In this document: piece after piece, positions 15,678 through 27,150 of the stretch
How the letters are laid out: each line of letters starts with the position of its first letter
Position numbering within the stretch: the first letter of the stretch is position 1
NCBI RefSeq assembly: GCF_014193425.1
Contig: NZ_JACHZG010000001.1
Location: 372,001-436,000 of the forward strand
From: Microlunatus antarcticus
GTDB taxonomy: Bacteria; Actinomycetota; Actinomycetes; Propionibacteriales; Propionibacteriaceae
DNA length: 64,000 bases
Direction of reading: 5' to 3'
Made by a program: the position numbers and the translations under genes
The notes under the pieces: generated by a model
Databases searched by the model: none
Told to the model about the DNA's origin: nothing
Seen by the model: the letters and a program-made list of their open reading frames with translations, nothing else

Positions 15678-17543
15678 TCAGCTGTTGGTCTTGGCCCGCG
15701 AGCGGGTGCGCGACCGCTCGCCGGCGTTCAGCACGACCTTGCGGATCCGGACGGCGGCCGGGGTGACCTCGATGCACTCGTCACCGCGGCAGAACTCGAG
15801 CGCCTGCTCCATCGCCATGTTCTTCGGCGGGATCAGCCGCTCCAGCTCGTCACCTGTGGAGGAGCGCACGTTGGTGAGCTTCTTCTCGCGGGTGATGTTG
15901 ACGTCCATGTCGTCGGAACGGGCGTTCTCGCCGACGATCATGCCCTCGTAGACCTCGGTGGTCGGGCCGACGAAGAGGGTGCCGCGCTCCTGCAGGGAGA
16001 ACGACGCGTACGCCGTCACGACGCCGCTGCGGTCGGAGACCAGCGAGCCGTTCGGGCGGGTGCGCAGCTCGCCGTGCCAGGGCTCGTACTTCTCGAAGAC
16101 GTGGTGCATCATCCCGGTGCCGCGCGTCTCGGTCAGGAACTCGGTCCGGAAGCCGATGAGGCCGCGGGCGGGAACCAGGTACTCCATGCGGACCCAGCCG
16201 GTGCCGTGGTTGATCATCTGCTCGAGGCGGCCCTTGCGCAGCCCGAGCAGCTGGGTGACGACGCCGACGAAGTCCTCGGGGGCGTCGATGGTCAGGCGCT
16301 CGACGGGCTCGTGGATCTTGCCGTCGACCTCGCGGGTCACGACCTGCGGCTTGCCGACGGTGAGCTCGAAGCCCTCGCGGCGCATCATCTCGACGAGGAT
16401 CGCCAGCTGCAGCTCGCCACGGCCCTGGACCTCCCAGGTGTCGGGGCGCTCGGTGTTCGCGACCTTGATCGACACGTTGCCGATGAGCTCGGCGTCGAGC
16501 CGGTTCTTGACCAGGCGGGCGGTCAGCAGCTTGCCGGACTTGCCGGCCAGCGGCGACGTGTTGATGCCGATGGTCATCGAGATCGACGGCTGGTCGACCG
16601 TGATCAGCGGGAGCGGCTTCGGGTTCTCGGGGTCCGAGAGCGTCTCGCCGATGGTGATGTCGGGGATGCCCGCGATGGCGATGATGTCGCCGGGACGGGC
16701 GATGTCGGCCGGGACCCGGTCGAGCGCCTCGGTGATCAGCATCTCGGTGAGCTTGATGTTCTGGATGGTGCCGTCCTGCTTGCACCAGGCCACGACCTGA
16801 CCGCGCTTCATCTCGCCCGCGAACACCCGGCACAGCGCGAGGCGGCCGAGGTAGGGGGAGGCGTCGAGGTTGGTGACGTGGGCCTGGAGGACCGCGCCCT
16901 CCTCGTACTCCGGGGCGGGGACACCGTTGAGGATGGTCGCGAAGAGCGGGCCGAGGTCGTCGGAGTCGGGCATCTCGCCGTTCTCGGGGGCGTTCAGCGA
17001 CGCGCGGCCGGCTTTGGCCGAGGCGTAGACGACCGGGAAGTCGAGCACGTCGGTCTCGCCGTCCTCGAGCAGGTCGAGGAACAGCTCGTACGTCTCCTCG
17101 ACGACCTCGGTGATCCGGGCGTCGGGGCGGTCGACCTTGTTGACGACCACGATGATCGGCAGGTTCTTGGCCAGCGCCTTGCGCAGCACGAACCGGGTCT
17201 GGGGCAGCGGCCCCTCGGACGCGTCCACGAGCAGGACGACGCCGTCGACCATCTCGAGGCCGCGCTCCACCTCGCCACCGAAGTCGGCGTGGCCCGGGGT
17301 GTCGATGATGTTGATGATGACGTCGGAACCGTCCGGTGCGTGGTGCAGCACCGCCGTGTTCTTCGCGAGGATGGTGATGCCCTTCTCGCGCTCGAGGTCC
17401 ATGGAGTCCATGACCCGGTTGTTGATGTCCTGGTTGGCGCGGAAGGCCCCGGACTGCCACAGCATGGCGTCCACGAGGGTGGTCTTGCCGTGGTCGACGT
17501 GGGCCACGATGGCGACGTTGCGCAGATCGCTGCGTACGGGCAT
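15678..17543 (-). CDS. typA: Translational GTPase TypA/BipA
   Basis: A 621-aa ribosome-associated GTPase of the EF-G family. G1 is HVDHGKTTL near 16-24, followed by a switch I region (EREKGITILAKN), G3 DTPGHADFGGEVERGL near 83, and G4 NKVDRPDAR near 137. Domain II and the BipA-specific C-terminal domain follow (VGPTTEVYEGMIVGENARSDDMDVNI). BipA supports ribosome assembly and stress growth. It ends with a basic tail (RSRTRSRAKTNS). Converges with hbhA at a strong terminator. Confidence 0.95.
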   Translation of the reverse strand: MPVRSDLRNVAIVAHVDHGKTTLVDAMLWQSGAFRANQDINNRVMDSMDLEREKGITILAKNTAVLHHAPDGSDVIINIIDTPGHADFGGEVERGLEMVDGVVLLVDASEGPLPQTRFVLRKALAKNLPIIVVVNKVDRPDARITEVVEETYELFLDLLEDGETDVLDFPVVYASAKAGRASLNAPENGEMPDSDDLGPLFATILNGVPAPEYEEGAVLQAHVTNLDASPYLGRLALCRVFAGEMKRGQVVAWCKQDGTIQNIKLTEMLITEALDRVPADIARPGDIIAIAGIPDITIGETLSDPENPKPLPLITVDQPSISMTIGINTSPLAGKSGKLLTARLVKNRLDAELIGNVSIKVANTERPDTWEVQGRGELQLAILVEMMRREGFELTVGKPQVVTREVDGKIHEPVERLTIDAPEDFVGVVTQLLGLRKGRLEQMINHGTGWVRMEYLVPARGLIGFRTEFLTETRGTGMMHHVFEKYEPWHGELRTRPNGSLVSDRSGVVTAYASFSLQERGTLFVGPTTEVYEGMIVGENARSDDMDVNITREKKLTNVRSSTGDELERLIPPKNMAMEQALEFCRGDECIEVTPAAVRIRKVVLNAGERSRTRSRAKTNS

Positions 17544-17715
17544 GGCGGTGGTGCTCCCTGTTCAGACGTGGGGTGCGGACCAGGGCAAGCCGGTCCTGCA
17601 GGCCCGCGACGGCGTCGTTCGGGCAACCAGACGAGTCTACCTGGGACCGGAGGCGCCGGCTCACGCTCGCGCAGGACCCCCGTAGCCTTGGCTTTTCCCA
17701 CCTGCAGGAGGTCCC

Positions 17716-18846
17716 ATGGCGAACGACTGGCTCAAGGACTCGTTCCGTACCGAGTACGAGCAGCAGTCGGAGGCGATCGGCCGCTTCAACCTCGCGGTGT
17801 TCGGCAAGACCGGCGTCGGCAAGTCCACGCTGGTGAACGCGGTGTTCGGTGAGGACGTCGCCAAGGTGGGCATCGGCGAGCCGGTGACGCAGGGCAGCCA
17901 CCTCTACCTGGACAAGGTCGGGAGCCTCGGCATCGTCGACACCCAGGGCCTGGAGATCGGCACCGACGACCGCAAGATCATCGACGAGATGCAGAAGATG
18001 ATCAACCGCACCCGCAAGATGCCGCTGAGCGAGCAGGTGCACGTCGCCTGGTACTGCGTGCGCGGCATGGACCGGCGCTTCGAGGACACCGAGGCCGACT
18101 TCGTCCGCGCGCTCGACGAGCTCGGGCTGCCGGTGATCATCGTCATGACCCAGGTGCCGCGGAACGAGTCCGGCTTCCACCCGGACGCCGTCGCCCTGGC
18201 CGAGCTGGTCCGGCAGCGGCACCTGCCGATCGTGCCCGGGAGCCCGTTCCTCACCTACGCCAAGGCGGACTCGTTCACCGGGCAGCGGGCGTACGGGCTG
18301 CGAGAGGTCCTCGATGCCACCTTTCGCGTTGCGCCAGAAGGCGTACACGGAGCACTCGTCGCGGCGCAGGAGATCGATCATTCCCGGAAGGCGTCCGAGG
18401 CCCAGAGGGTGATCGCGGCCGCCGCGTCGAGCGCCGCGGCCAGCGCGGCCGTGCCGGTGCCGTTCTCCGACGCGGTCATGCTGGTGCCGATCCAGCTCGG
18501 CATGATGGCCAAGATCGCCCAGCTCTACAAGATCAAGTTCGACCGGGCGGCACTCATGGCGATCGCCTCGACGACCGCGGCGACGCAGGCCGGCCGGGCC
18601 ACGGCCACGGGCCTGCTCAAGCTGATCCCGGGTGCCGGCACGATCGCGGGCGGGCTGATCGGCGCCGGGGTGGCGTCCACCTACACGTACGCGATGGGCC
18701 AGGCCTGGCTCGCCGTCTGCCAGCGTGCCGTCACCGGGTCGTTCGGCAAGCTCGGCGACTCGCTCGACACCGACGCCGTGCGCGAGGCGTTCACCCAGGA
18801 GTTCAAGTCGCGCCTCAGGCTCCGGGGCGGGCAGAAGACGCGCTGA
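17716..18846 (+). CDS. Dynamin/Era-like GTPase with DUF697-type C-terminal domain
   Basis: A 376-aa GTPase. The P loop is FGKTGVGKSTLVNAVFG (29-45) and G3 is DTQG near 75. At the G4 position it reads MTQVPRNE instead of NKxD, so nucleotide specificity may be altered. The second half (about 230-350) is rich in small residues with hydrophobic stretches (AAASSAAASAAVPVPFSDAV, GTIAGGLIGAGVASTY) like YcjF/DUF697 membrane-associated domains. Likely a membrane-linked stress GTPase of unknown role. A strong AGGAGG precedes the ATG. It is divergent from typA. Confidence 0.8.
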   Translation: MANDWLKDSFRTEYEQQSEAIGRFNLAVFGKTGVGKSTLVNAVFGEDVAKVGIGEPVTQGSHLYLDKVGSLGIVDTQGLEIGTDDRKIIDEMQKMINRTRKMPLSEQVHVAWYCVRGMDRRFEDTEADFVRALDELGLPVIIVMTQVPRNESGFHPDAVALAELVRQRHLPIVPGSPFLTYAKADSFTGQRAYGLREVLDATFRVAPEGVHGALVAAQEIDHSRKASEAQRVIAAAASSAAASAAVPVPFSDAVMLVPIQLGMMAKIAQLYKIKFDRAALMAIASTTAATQAGRATATGLLKLIPGAGTIAGGLIGAGVASTYTYAMGQAWLAVCQRAVTGSFGKLGDSLDTDAVREAFTQEFKSRLRLRGGQKTR

Positions 18847-18858
18847 GCGTTCTGCCCC

Positions 18859-19347
18859 TCAGAGGTAGTCGAAGTAGCGCGTCCACCAGGACGCCGGGTA
18901 CGAGGGGTCGACGGTGATCCGGCTGGGGCCGTCGTAGGTCTGCCACAGCGGCGCCTCGGGGACGACGACGTAGCCCAGGTCGTCGAGCACGTCGTGGATC
19001 CGCCGTGCGTCCTCGGCGTCCAGCAACGCCTCGTGCTCCTCCTCGTCGAAGACGCCCGGGTTGACGACCGAGACGGTGGCCAAGGACCCGAAGTTGCTGA
19101 CGCAGACGACCAGGCGCTCGCCCGTGACTGTCGCGCCCGCCGGGATCGCGACCTGCGCGTGCAGGCTCGCGTCCTGCACCGACCGGTCGGCGTCGCACCG
19201 GCAGCCGAACGCCGCGTCCAGGCCACTCACCAGCCGCTCGAACCTCGCCCGCGTCGCGGCGAAGTCGAAGTCGGCGGGCCACTCCAGGTGGTCCGGGTCG
19301 TCGAGCCTCCGCAGCACCGTCCACATCTCGTCCCCGGTGATCCGCAC
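18859..19347 (-). CDS. Hypothetical protein
   Basis: A 162-aa soluble acidic protein starting MRITGDEMWTVLRRLDDPDHLEWP. I recognise no family. It has an N-terminal helix, two Cys in GCRCDADRSV near 49, a beta-rich middle (LVVCVSNFGSLATVSV) and an aromatic C terminus (SWWTRYFDYL). It looks like a single globular domain of a type seen in immunity-like or cytosolic DUF proteins. It converges tightly with the GTPase gene and is divergent from the amylosucrase gene. GGAGAGG precedes the GTG. Confidence 0.65.
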   Translation of the reverse strand: MRITGDEMWTVLRRLDDPDHLEWPADFDFAATRARFERLVSGLDAAFGCRCDADRSVQDASLHAQVAIPAGATVTGERLVVCVSNFGSLATVSVVNPGVFDEEEHEALLDAEDARRIHDVLDDLGYVVVPEAPLWQTYDGPSRITVDPSYPASWWTRYFDYL

Positions 19348-19376
19348 CGCACCATCCTCTCCGTGACCAGGCCCGT

Positions 19377-19382
19377 TAGGCT
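19377..19382 (+). promoter_or_regulatory. -10 box of amylosucrase gene, leaderless
   Basis: TAGGCT, 6 bases before the GTG at 19389. Confidence 0.5.
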
Positions 19383-19388
19383 CCCGGC

Positions 19389-21290
<1,902 letters not shown>

Positions 21291-21356
21291 CGTCACGCCC
21301 CGCCGGATACGTTGCGCCCGTTCCTGCGGGCGCAAGGTGATGGCGGGGGCGCAGAG
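21291..21356. repeat. Palindromic repeat B, copy 1
   Basis: A 66-bp element that matches the reverse complement of 33407-33472 at 58 of 66 positions. The core stem TTGCGCCCG/CGGGCGCAA is flanked by CGCCCCGCC/GGCGGGGGCG. It starts directly after the amylosucrase stop codon. Confidence 0.75.
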
Positions 21357-21439
21357 TTCGCGAGCCGGGCAGCCGACCTCGACCACGCAGGGCGGCCCCG
21401 TTGCTGCGTCCTGTGCGGTTGGTTCGCCGAGCGAGTTCG

Positions 21440-21445
21440 TAGGCT
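21440..21445 (+). promoter_or_regulatory. -10 box of YbjN gene, leaderless
   Basis: TAGGCT, 6 bases before the GTG at 21452. Confidence 0.5.
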
Positions 21446-21451
21446 CGCCTC

Positions 21452-21949
21452 GTGAGTGCGGTCGAGGTCGTAGAACAGACCCTGCGTGACCTCGGGCTGC
21501 CATGGGGACGACGTGGAGACACGTTCACCGTGACGCTGCCGGGGGAGCACAAGCTGACGACCGAGTGCGCGCTGGAGGTCGGGGTGCACAGCGTGCAGGT
21601 GCGGGCGTTCGTCGTCCGGGCGCCGGAGCAGGACGCCGACCGCGTGCACCGCTGGCTGCTCGAGCGGAACCTACGACTCGGCGGGATCGCGTTCTGCGTG
21701 GACCACCTCGGGGACGTCTACCTCGTCGGGCGGCTGCCCGTCGCCGGGCTGGTTCCGAAGAGCGTCGACCGGCTGCTCGGCGCGGTCGCCGAGACCGCGG
21801 ACAGGAGCTTCGACCCGCTGGTGGGGATGGGGTTCGCCGACAGCATCCGACGCGAGTGGGCCTGGCGGCGCTCCCGCGGAGAGTCGACGGCCAACCTCGC
21901 CGCGTTCGCGAGCCTCGACCCCGGGCGCGGAACCCCGGACGGCCTCTAG
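21452..21949 (+). CDS. YbjN-domain protein
   Basis: A 165-aa soluble protein of the YbjN family (fold related to type III secretion chaperones). The first part is MSAVEVVEQTLRDLGLPWG, then strands TFTVTLPGEHKL and VHSVQVRAFVVRAPE, then HRWLLERNLRLGGIAFCVDHLGDVYLVGRLP near 68-98, the usual YbjN core. Function is unknown; family members affect stress and motility phenotypes. Conserved near gpm/senX3 in mycobacteria. Converges with the PPOX gene; the two stop codons overlap in CTAG. Confidence 0.8.
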   Translation: MSAVEVVEQTLRDLGLPWGRRGDTFTVTLPGEHKLTTECALEVGVHSVQVRAFVVRAPEQDADRVHRWLLERNLRLGGIAFCVDHLGDVYLVGRLPVAGLVPKSVDRLLGAVAETADRSFDPLVGMGFADSIRREWAWRRSRGESTANLAAFASLDPGRGTPDGL

Positions 21950-22422
21950 GCGTCCAGCCGTGCGGCCACGTCGGCCGGGAAGCCGCCCGTCGCGATCGGG
22001 CTCCAGCGCGTGGGGGTGATGCGCAGCAGCGACTTGTCCTGCAGCCGCATCGCCGCGCGGTACTCGTCCCAGTCCGGGTGCTCCCCGGAGATCGAGCGGA
22101 AGTAGTCGACGAGCCCGTCCTCGGCCTCGGGCATGTGCAGCACCTCGGCGTGGCCGTCGACCTGCACCCAGGGGCCGTTCCACTCGTCGGAGATGACGCA
22201 GACGGAGACCTCGGGGCGCTGCTCGGCGTTCGTGACCTTGGCCCGCGCGGGGTACGACGAGACGACCAGGCGGCCCTCGGCGTCGACGCCGCCGGAGACG
22301 GGGGAGAGCTGCGGCCGGCCGTCACGGCGGGTCGTCGCCAGCAGGAAGCGGTGCCGCGGCCGGACGAAGTCGAGCAGCTCGGCGAGGGGCACGGAGGTGG
22401 TCGTGGCGATCGAGCGGGGCAC
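21946..22422 (-). CDS. PPOX-class F420/FMN-dependent oxidoreductase
   Basis: A 158-aa split-barrel flavoprotein of the pyridoxamine-5'-phosphate oxidase-like superfamily, in the actinobacterial F420-dependent subgroup: [53 protein letters not shown] is the conserved dinucleotide-binding half (written here only as landmarks, about 24-75). Substrate unknown. GTG at 22422 is chosen because TAGTGT lies exactly 7 bases upstream and because it trims 21 codons that overlap the gpmA promoter. Confidence 0.8.
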   Translation of the reverse strand: MPRSIATTTSVPLAELLDFVRPRHRFLLATTRRDGRPQLSPVSGGVDAEGRLVVSSYPARAKVTNAEQRPEVSVCVISDEWNGPWVQVDGHAEVLHMPEAEDGLVDYFRSISGEHPDWDEYRAAMRLQDKSLLRITPTRWSPIATGGFPADVAARLDA

Positions 22423-22429
22423 GTCGCGG

Positions 22430-22435
22430 ACACTA
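22430..22435 (-). promoter_or_regulatory. -10 box of PPOX gene, leaderless
   Basis: TAGTGT on the minus strand, 7 bases before the GTG at 22422. Confidence 0.5.
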
Positions 22436-22470
22436 CCCGGGCGTGTGTGGTCGCTCTCAGACCGCTCTAC

Positions 22471-22476
22471 TAGGGT
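22471..22476 (+). promoter_or_regulatory. -10 box of gpmA, leaderless
   Basis: TAGGGT, 7 bases before the ATG at 22484. Confidence 0.6.
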
Positions 22477-22483
22477 CGGGAAC

Positions 22484-23230
22484 ATGACGTCGACCCTGAT
22501 CCTGCTCCGTCACGGCGAGAGCGAGTGGAACGCGAAGAACCTCTTCACCGGGTGGGTCGACGTCGACCTGAACGACAAGGGCGAGGCCGAGGCGAAGCGC
22601 GGTGGCGAACTGCTGGTCGAGGCCGGCCTGCTGCCCGACGTCGTGCACACCTCGCTGCTCAAGCGGGCCATCCGCACCGCCCAGATCGCGCTCATGGGGG
22701 CCGAGCGCCACTGGGTCCCGACGCGTCGCTCCTGGCGCCTCAACGAGCGTCACTACGGTGCGCTGCAGGGCAAGGACAAGGCGGAGACGCTCGCCGAGTT
22801 CGGCGCCGAGCAGTTCATGGTCTGGCGCCGTTCGTACGACGTGCCGCCGCCCCCCATCCCGCGCGACGACCCGTACGCCAACTTCTCCGACCCGCGCTAC
22901 GCGAGCCTGCCGCCGGACGCGCGTCCGGCGACCGAGTGCCTCAAGGACGTGCTGCTGCGGGCGCTCCCGTACTGGTACGACGCGATCGTCCCCGACCTGC
23001 AGGCCGGCAAGGTCACGCTGGTCGCCGCGCACGGCAACTCGCTGCGGGCGATCGTGAAGCACCTCGACAAGATCGGCGACGCCGAGGTCGTGAGCCTGAA
23101 CATCCCGACCGGCATCCCGCTGGTCTACGAGCTCGACGACGACCTCCAGCCGACCGGCCCGGGCCGCTACCTCGACCCGGCCGCCGCGGCCGCGTCGATC
23201 GAGGCGGTCAAGAACCAGGGCAAGAAGTAG
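22484..23230 (+). CDS. gpmA: 2,3-bisphosphoglycerate-dependent phosphoglycerate mutase
   Basis: A 248-aa glycolytic mutase interconverting 3- and 2-phosphoglycerate. The phosphohistidine motif [10 protein letters not shown] is at 7-16 (His10), followed by [31 protein letters not shown] near 86 and [16 protein letters not shown] near 180 contribute the second active-site His and the phosphate pocket. Gpm lies next to senX3-regX3 in mycobacteria, as here with phoU between. Leaderless start. Its 3' end faces phoU across the inverted GGTGTGCC array. Confidence 0.95.
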   Translation: MTSTLILLRHGESEWNAKNLFTGWVDVDLNDKGEAEAKRGGELLVEAGLLPDVVHTSLLKRAIRTAQIALMGAERHWVPTRRSWRLNERHYGALQGKDKAETLAEFGAEQFMVWRRSYDVPPPPIPRDDPYANFSDPRYASLPPDARPATECLKDVLLRALPYWYDAIVPDLQAGKVTLVAAHGNSLRAIVKHLDKIGDAEVVSLNIPTGIPLVYELDDDLQPTGPGRYLDPAAAAASIEAVKNQGKK

Positions 23231-23263
23231 CCCGACGGCGCAGGCGCTCCCGCTGGCGCCGTC

Positions 23264-23380
23264 GGCACACCTCTTGCAAGCAGGCACACCCTCCTCGATT
23301 CGGCACACCCTGCAGGGTGTGCCGTTCCGAGAAGGGTGTGCCGCGACGAGCTAGGTGTGCCGACGTGAGCAGGGTGTGCC
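23264..23380. repeat. Inverted 19-bp-period GGTGTGCC array
   Basis: Seven copies of an 8-mer. GGCACACC starts at 23264, 23283 and 23302; its reverse complement GGTGTGCC starts at 23316, 23335, 23354 and 23373. Spacing is 19 bp except 14 bp across the centre, where a 24-bp perfect palindrome (23301-23324) is centred on CTGCAG. Spacers of 11 bp are partly conserved (about GnnnCGAGnAG). It lies between convergent gpmA and phoU. Confidence 0.9.
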
Positions 23381-23426
23381 TGAAGCGCGGCCCGACCCGC
23401 GTACGAGCGCAGGCCGGGCGGCAGCG

Positions 23427-24092
23427 TCAGGGCTGGGGCCAGAAGTCCTCTTCGGGGAACTGCCCCGTGACGACGTAGATGATCCGGCGGCCCATCGAGG
23501 CGGCGTGGTCGGCGATGCGCTCGTAGTAGCGGCCGAGCAGCGCGACGTCGACGGCCTTCTCGACCCCGTCGTCCCACTCGTCGCTGAGGAGCACGCGGAA
23601 CTGCGTACGCCGCAGCTCGTCCATCTCCTCGTCGCGCGAGCGCAGCTCCTGGGCGACCTGGATGTTCCGGTCGTTCAGGGTCTGGCCGGCGGTGACCACC
23701 ATCTTCTCCGCCACGTCGCCCATCCGGACGAAGTTCGAGCGGAGCGAGGTCGGGACCGCGACCTCGGGGTAGCGGAGGCGGGCGATCTTGGCCACGTGCG
23801 CGGCGAGGTCGCCCATGCGCTCGAGCTCGGTGACCATGCGCAGGGTGGTGACGACGGTCCGCAGCTCGCCGGCGACCGGCGCCTGGCGGGCGAGCAGGGA
23901 GAAGGCCCGGGCCTCGACCTCGCGCTGCTTGGCGTCGATCGCCTCGTCCTCGCTGATGACGGTCTCGGCGAGCTGGAGGTCGGCCTCCAGCAGGGCGGTC
24001 GTGGCCGTGCGGACGGCGCCCGACACGGTCTGGCACATCTGCACCAGGTCGGCGAGGATGTCGTCCAGCTGTTCGCGGTAGTTCTCGCGCAT
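23427..24092 (-). CDS. phoU: Phosphate-signalling protein PhoU
   Basis: A 221-aa all-helical protein with two PhoU repeats, each a three-helix bundle. Signature stretches are LRMVTELERMGDLAAHVAKIARL near 85-108 and LLGRYYERIADHAASMGRRI near 184-203, which hold the acidic metal-binding E(R)xxD motifs. PhoU links the Pst transporter to the sensor kinase and keeps the Pho regulon off under phosphate sufficiency. The start MRENYREQLDDIL (ATG 24092) is the normal PhoU N terminus; an ATG six codons upstream is the alternative. It is divergent from senX3 across a PHO box. Confidence 0.92.
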   Translation of the reverse strand: MRENYREQLDDILADLVQMCQTVSGAVRTATTALLEADLQLAETVISEDEAIDAKQREVEARAFSLLARQAPVAGELRTVVTTLRMVTELERMGDLAAHVAKIARLRYPEVAVPTSLRSNFVRMGDVAEKMVVTAGQTLNDRNIQVAQELRSRDEEMDELRRTQFRVLLSDEWDDGVEKAVDVALLGRYYERIADHAASMGRRIIYVVTGQFPEEDFWPQP

Positions 24093-24166
24093 GGTCGGTG
24101 GGTGTCCCATCTGAGAAGATCGTGTGCAGGGGTCAGCCTAGGGTCGCGGCCTACCGCAGACCCATC

Positions 24167-24199
24167 GGCGCGTGAACGGCGCGTGAACGGGTCCCGAAC
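24167..24199 (-). promoter_or_regulatory. PHO box between phoU and senX3
   Basis: Two identical 11-bp direct units (GGCGCGTGAAC at 24167 and 24178; minus strand GTTCACGCGCC) and a degenerate third at 24189. This matches the tandem 11-bp unit layout of actinobacterial PHO boxes. Confidence 0.75.
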
Positions 24200-24259
24200 G
24201 CCTGGCGACCCTTGTCGCGTACGGCGGTTCTGGGCGGTAGCGGCCGGGTGCGGTCGGCC

Positions 24260-24265
24260 TAGGAT
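24260..24265 (+). promoter_or_regulatory. -10 box of senX3, leaderless
   Basis: TAGGAT, 6 bases before the GTG at 24272. The PHO box lies about 60 bases upstream. Confidence 0.5.
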
Positions 24266-24271
24266 CGCAGC

Positions 24272-25512
<1,241 letters not shown>

Positions 25513-25516
<4 letters not shown>

Positions 25517-26190
25517 CCCGGGTGCTGGTCGTGGAGGACGAGCCGTCCTACCGCGAGACGCTGGCGTACATGCTCGGGCGCGAGGGCTTCGAGGTGGTCG
25601 AGGCCGCCGACGGCGTCGAGGGGCTGGCCGCGTACGACCGTTCCGGGGCCGACATCGTGCTCCTCGACCTGATGATGCCGGGCCTGCCCGGCACCGAGGT
25701 CTGCCGCCAGCTGCGCCAGCGCGGCCCGGTCCCGGTGATCATGCTGACGGCGCGCGACTCCGAGATCGACAAGGTCGTGGGGCTCGAGCTGGGCGCCGAC
25801 GACTACGTCACCAAGCCGTTCAGCCACCGCGAGCTCGTGGCCCGGATCCGGGCGGTGCTCCGTCGGGGGCAGGACGTGGAGCTCGTCCCCGACGTGGTCG
25901 AGGCCGGCGGGGTCCGGATGGACGTCGAGCGGCACGAGGTCGCCGTCGACGGGCAGCCCGTCCGGCTGGCGCTCAAGGAGTTCGAGCTGCTGGAGATGCT
26001 CCTGCGCAACGCCGGCCGCGTGATGACCCGCGGCCAGCTCATCGACCGGATCTGGGGCGCGGACTACGTCGGTGACACCAAGACCCTCGACGTCCACGTC
26101 AAGCGCCTGCGCGCCAAGCTCGAGACCGACCCGGGCAACCCCGAGCACCTGCTCACCGTCCGCGGCCTGGGCTACAAGTTCGAGAGCTGA
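25513..26190 (+). CDS. regX3: Response regulator RegX3
   Basis: A 225-aa OmpR-family regulator partnered with SenX3. The receiver domain (1-118) has EDE at 8-10, the phospho-acceptor Asp52 in VLLDLMMPG and the Lys of YVTKPFS near 101. The winged helix (about 128-222) includes LALKEFELLEMLLRNAGRVMTR and TLDVHVKRLRAKLE. It activates phosphate-starvation genes and should bind the PHO box at 24167-24199. The GTG start overlaps senX3 by four bases, giving tight translational coupling. Repeat A copy 2 follows it. Confidence 0.93.
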
Positions 26191-26199
26191 GCCTTCTGT

Positions 26200-26318
26200 C
26201 TCCGCTCCGCTCCGACGCGGACCGGGCTCTGACCCGGTGCCTTCCTCCCTGCGCTCGCAGGACGAAGAGCGTGTCTTGCTCGCTCCGGTCGTCCAGGCAC
26301 CGGCGCCCGGTCCGGTGG
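26200..26318. repeat. Structured dispersed repeat A, copy 2
   Basis: Colinear with 12591-12709 at constant offset and no gaps. The outer stem is CGGACCGGGC (26218-26227) with GCCCGGTCCG (26305-26314); three base pairs differ from copy 1 and all are compensated. The middle stem CCGGTGCCT/AGGCACCGG is fully paired here. The inner stem is weaker than in copy 1. Confidence 0.8.
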
Positions 26319-26356
26319 GGGCCGGATTCAGGCCGCCGGGTTATTGCGGGAGCCGC

Positions 26357-26977
26357 CTACGGCGTGGCTGAAGGGGAAGGAGAGGGCTCGGCGGTGATCG
26401 AGGGCGTCGCCGTCGGGTTCGAGCCGGGCGTGATCTCGGTGTAGGGCGCGAGGTTGCCGTCGACGACGGTGGTCCGCTCCGTGATGGTGCCGGCCTTGCC
26501 GAAGGTCAGGGTGACGTCGGCGTCGAGCCCGGCAGCGAGCCCCGTGGCTCCGGACACCGTGATGAGCGGGTCGAGCGTGGTCAGGACGACCTGAGCGTTG
26601 TTCGTGAGCAGGACCGGCCCGGACTGCTCGGCGGTGAAGGGCGTGCCCTTGCTGCTGTCGATCTTGTAGGGCACGCCGGAGACGCCCGTGAGGGTGTCCT
26701 GCCCCGAGGTGACGAACGTGCCCGAGATGATGCCCTCGCCCGGCGCCCGGCTGATGACCAGCAGGTTGCGCACGTGGATGACCGAGTCGGGGACGGTCAG
26801 GTCGCCGACGTCGAAGTTGACGCCCTCGGCGGGCGTGTAGGGCTTCAGCGTCTGGGCGTTCATGCCGCACGCCGCCGTCGGCAGGACCGCCACGAGGGCG
26901 GCAGCGGCAAGAGCGGTCCGGACCCGTCCCGGACGCGCGTGCCGGTGTCGGCTGGCGCGGAGCGCGGTGGCAGTCAC
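26357..26977 (-). CDS. LpqE-like lipoprotein
   Basis: A 206-aa secreted lipoprotein. The N terminus is basic (ALRASRHRHARPGRVR), followed by a hydrophobic stretch and a lipobox ending LPTAAC; the mature protein starts CGMNAQT. Its beta-rich body (NFDVGDLTVPDSVIHVRNLLVI) and a Thr/Pro/Ser-rich C terminus follow. In mycobacteria LpqE lies next to carD in divergent orientation, exactly as here. Function is unknown. It probably sits on the outer face of the membrane. Confidence 0.75.
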   Translation of the reverse strand: MTATALRASRHRHARPGRVRTALAAAALVAVLPTAACGMNAQTLKPYTPAEGVNFDVGDLTVPDSVIHVRNLLVISRAPGEGIISGTFVTSGQDTLTGVSGVPYKIDSSKGTPFTAEQSGPVLLTNNAQVVLTTLDPLITVSGATGLAAGLDADVTLTFGKAGTITERTTVVDGNLAPYTEITPGSNPTATPSITAEPSPSPSATP

Positions 26978-27150
26978 GGTGGACCCCTGTCTCGTCGTGT
27001 CGGTGCAGACCCCGGTTCGGCGGTCGAGGGCAGCCTAGCGACACGGACGGGTGAGACGCAGGTGCGACCCGGCCGGGCCGGGACCCCGGCGTCGCCGCCG
27101 CATCCCCGCCGTACCGTCGCCGCTCCGCCCGCGACACAGGAAGCACAGGT

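Noticed and set aside
15850-18381. 843-codon open frame spanning typA and the GTPase on the minus strand
   Set aside because: Its translation is dominated by Arg/Pro/His shadow composition; typA in another frame explains it.
23264-23380. CRISPR array
   Set aside because: Repeats are only 8 bp, spacers are 11 bp and related to each other, the array inverts at its centre, and no cas genes are near.
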